NCBI GenBank assembly: GCA_947503005.1
Contig: CANNCA010000007.1
Location: 124,001 to 188,000, forward strand
Reading direction: 5' to 3'
Source of the DNA: an uncultured Flavobacteriaceae bacterium
GTDB lineage: Bacteria; Bacteroidota; Bacteroidia; Flavobacteriales; Flavobacteriaceae
DNA: 64,000 nt
In this document: positions 63,499-64,000 of the stretch, one piece after another
How positions within the stretch are numbered: position 1 is the first letter of the stretch
Layout: each line of letters begins with the position of its first letter
Notes under the pieces: model-generated
Seen by the model: only the letters and a program-made list of their open reading frames with translations
What the model was told of the DNA's origin: nothing
Database searches by the model: none
Made by a program: the position numbers and the translations under genes

Positions 63499-64000
63499 TT
63501 GATAGGGACTAATTTAAAATTGACTCATTGTTACGGTTGGGGGGTAAATCCTCATAATTTATGTAGAAGGTTAGGAAATAATAATTTGTCCTTTTTTAAC
63601 AATTATTATTCTGTCGATTTTGGTTGCTATTATATTCGTTTTCGACAAGCTGTCCATTTATAACGATGAAATGCTTATTTATTGTACAATATTATAATTT
63701 GCAAACCTAAATATTCATGATGATTATATCGACTATATGAAGAAATATTCGATGAAATGCACCTTTTCTAACATTTTTTTTGGTTTTTATAAGCAAAACG
63801 GGTTGCGTTTTAGCTAGTTTGGTATGGAAAAATCATTTTTTTCTCTCATTGCGCTCTTTTGCCGGTTAGACTTATGTCCAAAAATCAAGTGCTACAATAC
63901 TTTGAAACTGATTTCTATTTAGTTTAATAGTTAGAATATTGCATATGCCCTAATTAATTACTTTAAGCTATAATTTCTATCGAGGATTGATTTCCCCCAT
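63499..64000. other. Gene-free region upstream of the PKD lipoprotein
   Basis: About 500 AT-rich bases with no convincing coding frame. It should hold the promoter of the minus-strand PKD gene. TAGGTTTG on the minus strand (63709-63702) matches the -7 consensus, but a TTG at the right spacing is missing and the leader would be nearly 200 bases. No RNA gene or repeat is evident. Confidence 0.4.

Noticed and set aside
63472-63663. 63-codon plus-strand frame upstream of the PKD gene
   Set aside because: No recognisable features, overlaps the start of the PKD gene antisense, and its residue pattern looks random.

Overview
The window reads as chromosomal DNA of a Bacteroidota species, most likely a marine member of the Flavobacteriaceae. 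The evidence is a SusC/SusD pair, a bacillithiol-type BshA, promoter-like TAnnTTTG boxes, few Shine-Dalgarno sequences, and many flavobacterial-type lipoproteins and LptD/TamB/OmpA envelope proteins. Species assignment is not possible from the sequence alone. I see no rRNA, tRNA, insertion sequence, prophage or CRISPR array.

Region 1 (1-10.2 kb) is the edge of a glycan-utilisation locus. It holds the 3' part of a sialate O-acetylesterase-like SGNH hydrolase (+), a large FG-GAP/VCBS lipoprotein with an ASPIC/UnbV domain (-), and a susC-susD operon (-) ended by a clear hairpin terminator. No regulator or glycoside hydrolase of this locus lies in the window.

Region 2 (10.6-37.8 kb) is core genome. 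A minus-strand operon runs tsaD, rsmE, a DUF4159 gene, an AI-2E family permease gene and a THUMP-like methyltransferase gene. It diverges from tamB, whose expected start codon is missing. Next come pfkA and gapA (glycolysis), a BadF-type sugar kinase, ridA and an lptD-like gene. A long plus-strand run follows: an N-acetylmuramoyl-L-alanine amidase, an MCE/MlaD protein, two Fe-S electron-transfer proteins, a conserved unknown, a GH3-serine hydrolase fusion, bshA, a small lipoprotein and an OmpA-family protein. Most of these genes serve envelope assembly, peptidoglycan turnover or central metabolism.

Region 3 (37.9-60.1 kb) is a Wzx/Wzy-type surface polysaccharide locus, nearly all on the minus strand. 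It carries gmd-fcl (GDP-L-fucose), an fnlA-[cupin]-fnlB-fnlC cassette (UDP-N-acetyl-L-fucosamine), a GT4 and a small phosphoglycosyl transferase (initiation), a flippase, a polymerase, several further glycosyltransferases and a hexapeptide acetyltransferase. A distal block encodes an ATP-grasp ligase, a HAD phosphatase, a formyltransferase and a PIG-L deacetylase. One gene, a fucosyltransferase-fold protein at 55353-56315, is inverted within the locus and is the natural candidate to use the GDP-fucose. Export genes (Wza/Wzc type) are not in the window.

Region 4 (60.3-64 kb) holds one large secreted lipoprotein with a DNRLRE-like domain, four PKD repeats and a right-handed beta-helix. It is separated from the polysaccharide locus by a perfect 29-bp inverted repeat. 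The points most worth a second look are the deacetylase/formyltransferase and ATP-grasp/HAD block, the inverted fucosyltransferase-like gene, the extra cupin inside the FucNAc cassette, the PKD/beta-helix lipoprotein and the tamB start.
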